A DNA stretch of 6,939 bases from Mesotoga sp. (GTDB lineage: Bacteria > Thermotogota > Thermotogae > Petrotogales > Kosmotogaceae), in assembly GCA_011620045.1 (NCBI GenBank), contig WOZY01000112.1, positions 1 through 6,939 on the forward strand, given 5' to 3'. The notes under the pieces were generated by a model. It was not told where the DNA came from, did no database searches, and saw only the letters and a list, made by a program, of their open reading frames with translations. Of this stretch, positions 6,292-6,939 are shown piece after piece; position 1 is the stretch's first letter, and each line of letters starts with the position of its first letter. The position numbers and the translations under genes were made by a program.

Positions 6292-6313
6292 GTTCTTCAT
6301 GAGAACACTTTTT
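6292..6313 (+). terminator. Weak rho-independent terminator candidate after proB
   Basis: GTTCT (6292-6296) pairs with AGAAC (6302-6306) around a 5-nt loop and is followed by AC and TTTTT (6309-6313). The 5-bp stem is AT-rich and short, so termination may be partial. An overlapping hairpin, CGCAT (6277-6281) with ATGCG (6288-6292), spans the proB stop codon and would compete for the shared G. Confidence 0.35.
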
Positions 6314-6323
6314 GCCATGCACT

Positions 6324-6343
6324 CTTCTAGATACTTCTAGATA
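6324..6343. repeat. Perfect tandem duplication of a 10-bp unit (CTTCTAGATA x2)
   Basis: CTTCTAGATA at 6324-6333 is repeated exactly at 6334-6343. Each unit holds the palindrome TCTAGA, exactly one helical turn apart. An 8-bp palindrome TCACGTGA follows at 6348-6355. The arrangement lies between proB and the TldD-like gene and could be paired binding sites or simple slippage. Confidence 0.9.
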
Positions 6344-6449
6344 ATCGTCACGTGATGCTTGGAAAGAAATAGGCTTCTGATCGAAAACGACGGTCCGACT
6401 GAAAAGAGATTCTTGAGTAAAGCGTACAAGTCAATAGAGAGTTCAGATC

Positions 6450-6455
6450 TATACT
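6450..6455 (+). promoter_or_regulatory. Possible -10 element upstream of the 16-codon ORF (TATACT)
   Basis: TATACT matches the -10 consensus at 5 of 6 positions and lies 6 bases before the GGAGGG site of the short ORF. No TGn extension and no convincing -35 is seen, so support is weak. Confidence 0.28.
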
Positions 6456-6473
6456 GACTTCGGAGGGCTGGTT

Positions 6474-6524
6474 ATGGCAATCTTTCAATCGAGGTTTGTC
6501 TATCCCGTTATATACTTTTGTTGA
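6474..6524 (+). CDS. Possible 16-codon leader peptide/upstream ORF before the TldD-like gene
   Basis: The ATG at 6474 is preceded by GGAGGG (6462-6467) with a 6-nt spacer, as good a ribosome binding site as those of the real genes here. The encoded peptide is MAIFQSRFVYPVIYFC, ending in TGA at 6522-6524, 21 bases before the next ATG. It is hydrophobic and aromatic. It could be translated as a leader peptide, or it could be chance. It lacks runs of a single amino acid, so a classic attenuator peptide is not indicated. Confidence 0.25.
   Translation: MAIFQSRFVYPVIYFC
6511..6516 (+). promoter_or_regulatory. Possible -10 element for the TldD-like gene (TATACT)
   Basis: TATACT, within TTATATACT, would put the transcription start near 6523. 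That leaves a leader of about 23 nt holding the GGAGGTGA site. The -35 region is poor. If this promoter is used, the 16-codon ORF would not be on the transcript. The two readings are alternatives. Confidence 0.35.
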
Positions 6525-6545
6525 AACAATTGCTGGAGGTGAAGT

Positions 6546-6939
6546 ATGTATAGTTTTCCGGATAATCTTTACTCCGATGTGAGAGTTGAGGACGCTTCAA
6601 AGAGTGACATCATAGTTACTCTCGGGCGTACTGATAACATGAAAGAGCAGAAGTATGTAGCGGCTTTCATAAGGGTCTTTGATGGAGAAAGGTGGTACTA
6701 TAGCTCGACTACGAATCTGGATTCCGTTCAAGGGGAACTGGATAGACTTGCCAGTCTTGCAAAAAGGAATCCCGCTATCGAAGAAAACAGAATAGTTCGC
6801 AAATTCGAAGTCAACAGAGGATCCTATTTGAGCTACAAAAAAGACGAAGACTTCTCTCGAGTCTCTCTCAGAGAAAAATACGATTTGCTCTCAAGTTATT
6901 TTCCTCTCATTGGAGAGAGCGAGCTTGTGAAGTTCTGGA
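6546..6939 (+). CDS. TldD/PmbA-family (peptidase U62) protein, N-terminal 131 residues, truncated by window edge
   Basis: The frame runs open from ATG 6546 to the right edge. GGAGGTGA at 6535-6542 supports the start. The visible part resembles the N-terminal domain of TldD/PmbA proteins: VRVEDASKSDIIVTLGR (12-28), then VAAFIRVFDGERWYYSSTTN (38-57) in place of the family's common V-R-V-F-x-x-G-R-W-G-F-A-S-T segment, then a helix LDSVQGELDRLASLAKR (58-74). In E. coli, TldD and TldE (PmbA) form a metalloprotease that degrades unfolded peptides and matures microcins and CcdA. The metal-binding HExxxH-type motif lies further downstream than this window reaches, so I cannot say whether this is the TldD-like or PmbA-like partner or whether it is active. 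The helix that usually precedes the first strand is short or missing. A spacer of 260 bases separates it from proB, so it is probably a separate unit. Confidence 0.83.
   Translation, partial: MYSFPDNLYSDVRVEDASKSDIIVTLGRTDNMKEQKYVAAFIRVFDGERWYYSSTTNLDSVQGELDRLASLAKRNPAIEENRIVRKFEVNRGSYLSYKKDEDFSRVSLREKYDLLSSYFPLIGESELVKFW

Overview
The window reads as an ordinary chromosomal segment of a bacterium with moderate GC, strong GGAGGTGA-type ribosome binding sites, frequent AGA/AGG/ATA codons and non-ATG starts. Gene content and protein style fit the Thermotogota best, perhaps a Kosmotoga/Mesotoga-like organism. This is an inference from sequence style, not a database match.

Layout. (1) Positions 1-564, minus strand: the N-terminal 188 residues of a secreted RsiV-like (DUF4163/DUF3298-type) protein that runs off the left edge. 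(2) Positions 565-976: a divergent spacer. It carries a nearly open minus-strand frame with one internal stop (a possible decayed gene), an inverted repeat, and the glpX promoter. (3) Positions 977-1990, plus strand: glpX, class II fructose-1,6-bisphosphatase, most likely starting at a TTG. (4) Positions 1991-2524: a gene-poor gap. (5) Positions 2560-6285, plus strand: a compact operon of a stand-alone class I glutamine amidotransferase, proC, proA and proB. It sits behind a clear extended -10 promoter (TGcTATAAT). (6) Positions 6286-6545: a spacer with a weak terminator-like hairpin, a perfect 10-bp tandem duplication and a 16-codon ORF with a good ribosome binding site. (7) Positions 6546-6939, plus strand: the N-terminus of a TldD/PmbA-family protein that runs off the right edge.

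Function. ProB phosphorylates glutamate, ProA reduces gamma-glutamyl phosphate to glutamate semialdehyde (which cyclises to P5C), and ProC reduces P5C to proline. All three proteins look complete. The pathway is therefore encoded in one transcription unit, in the order C-A-B, with proC/proA overlapping by 20 nt and proA/proB by 1 nt. The leading amidotransferase has an intact Cys-His-Glu triad and no obvious synthase partner here. Its product glutamate is the substrate of ProB, which suggests, but does not show, a role in feeding the pathway. GlpX serves gluconeogenesis and appears to be a separate unit.

I see no mobile element, CRISPR array, tRNA or rRNA gene, and no clearly novel multi-gene system. 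The items most worth a second look are the amidotransferase-led proline operon, the ProB nucleotide-loop variation, the interrupted minus-strand frame and the short ORF before the TldD-like gene.
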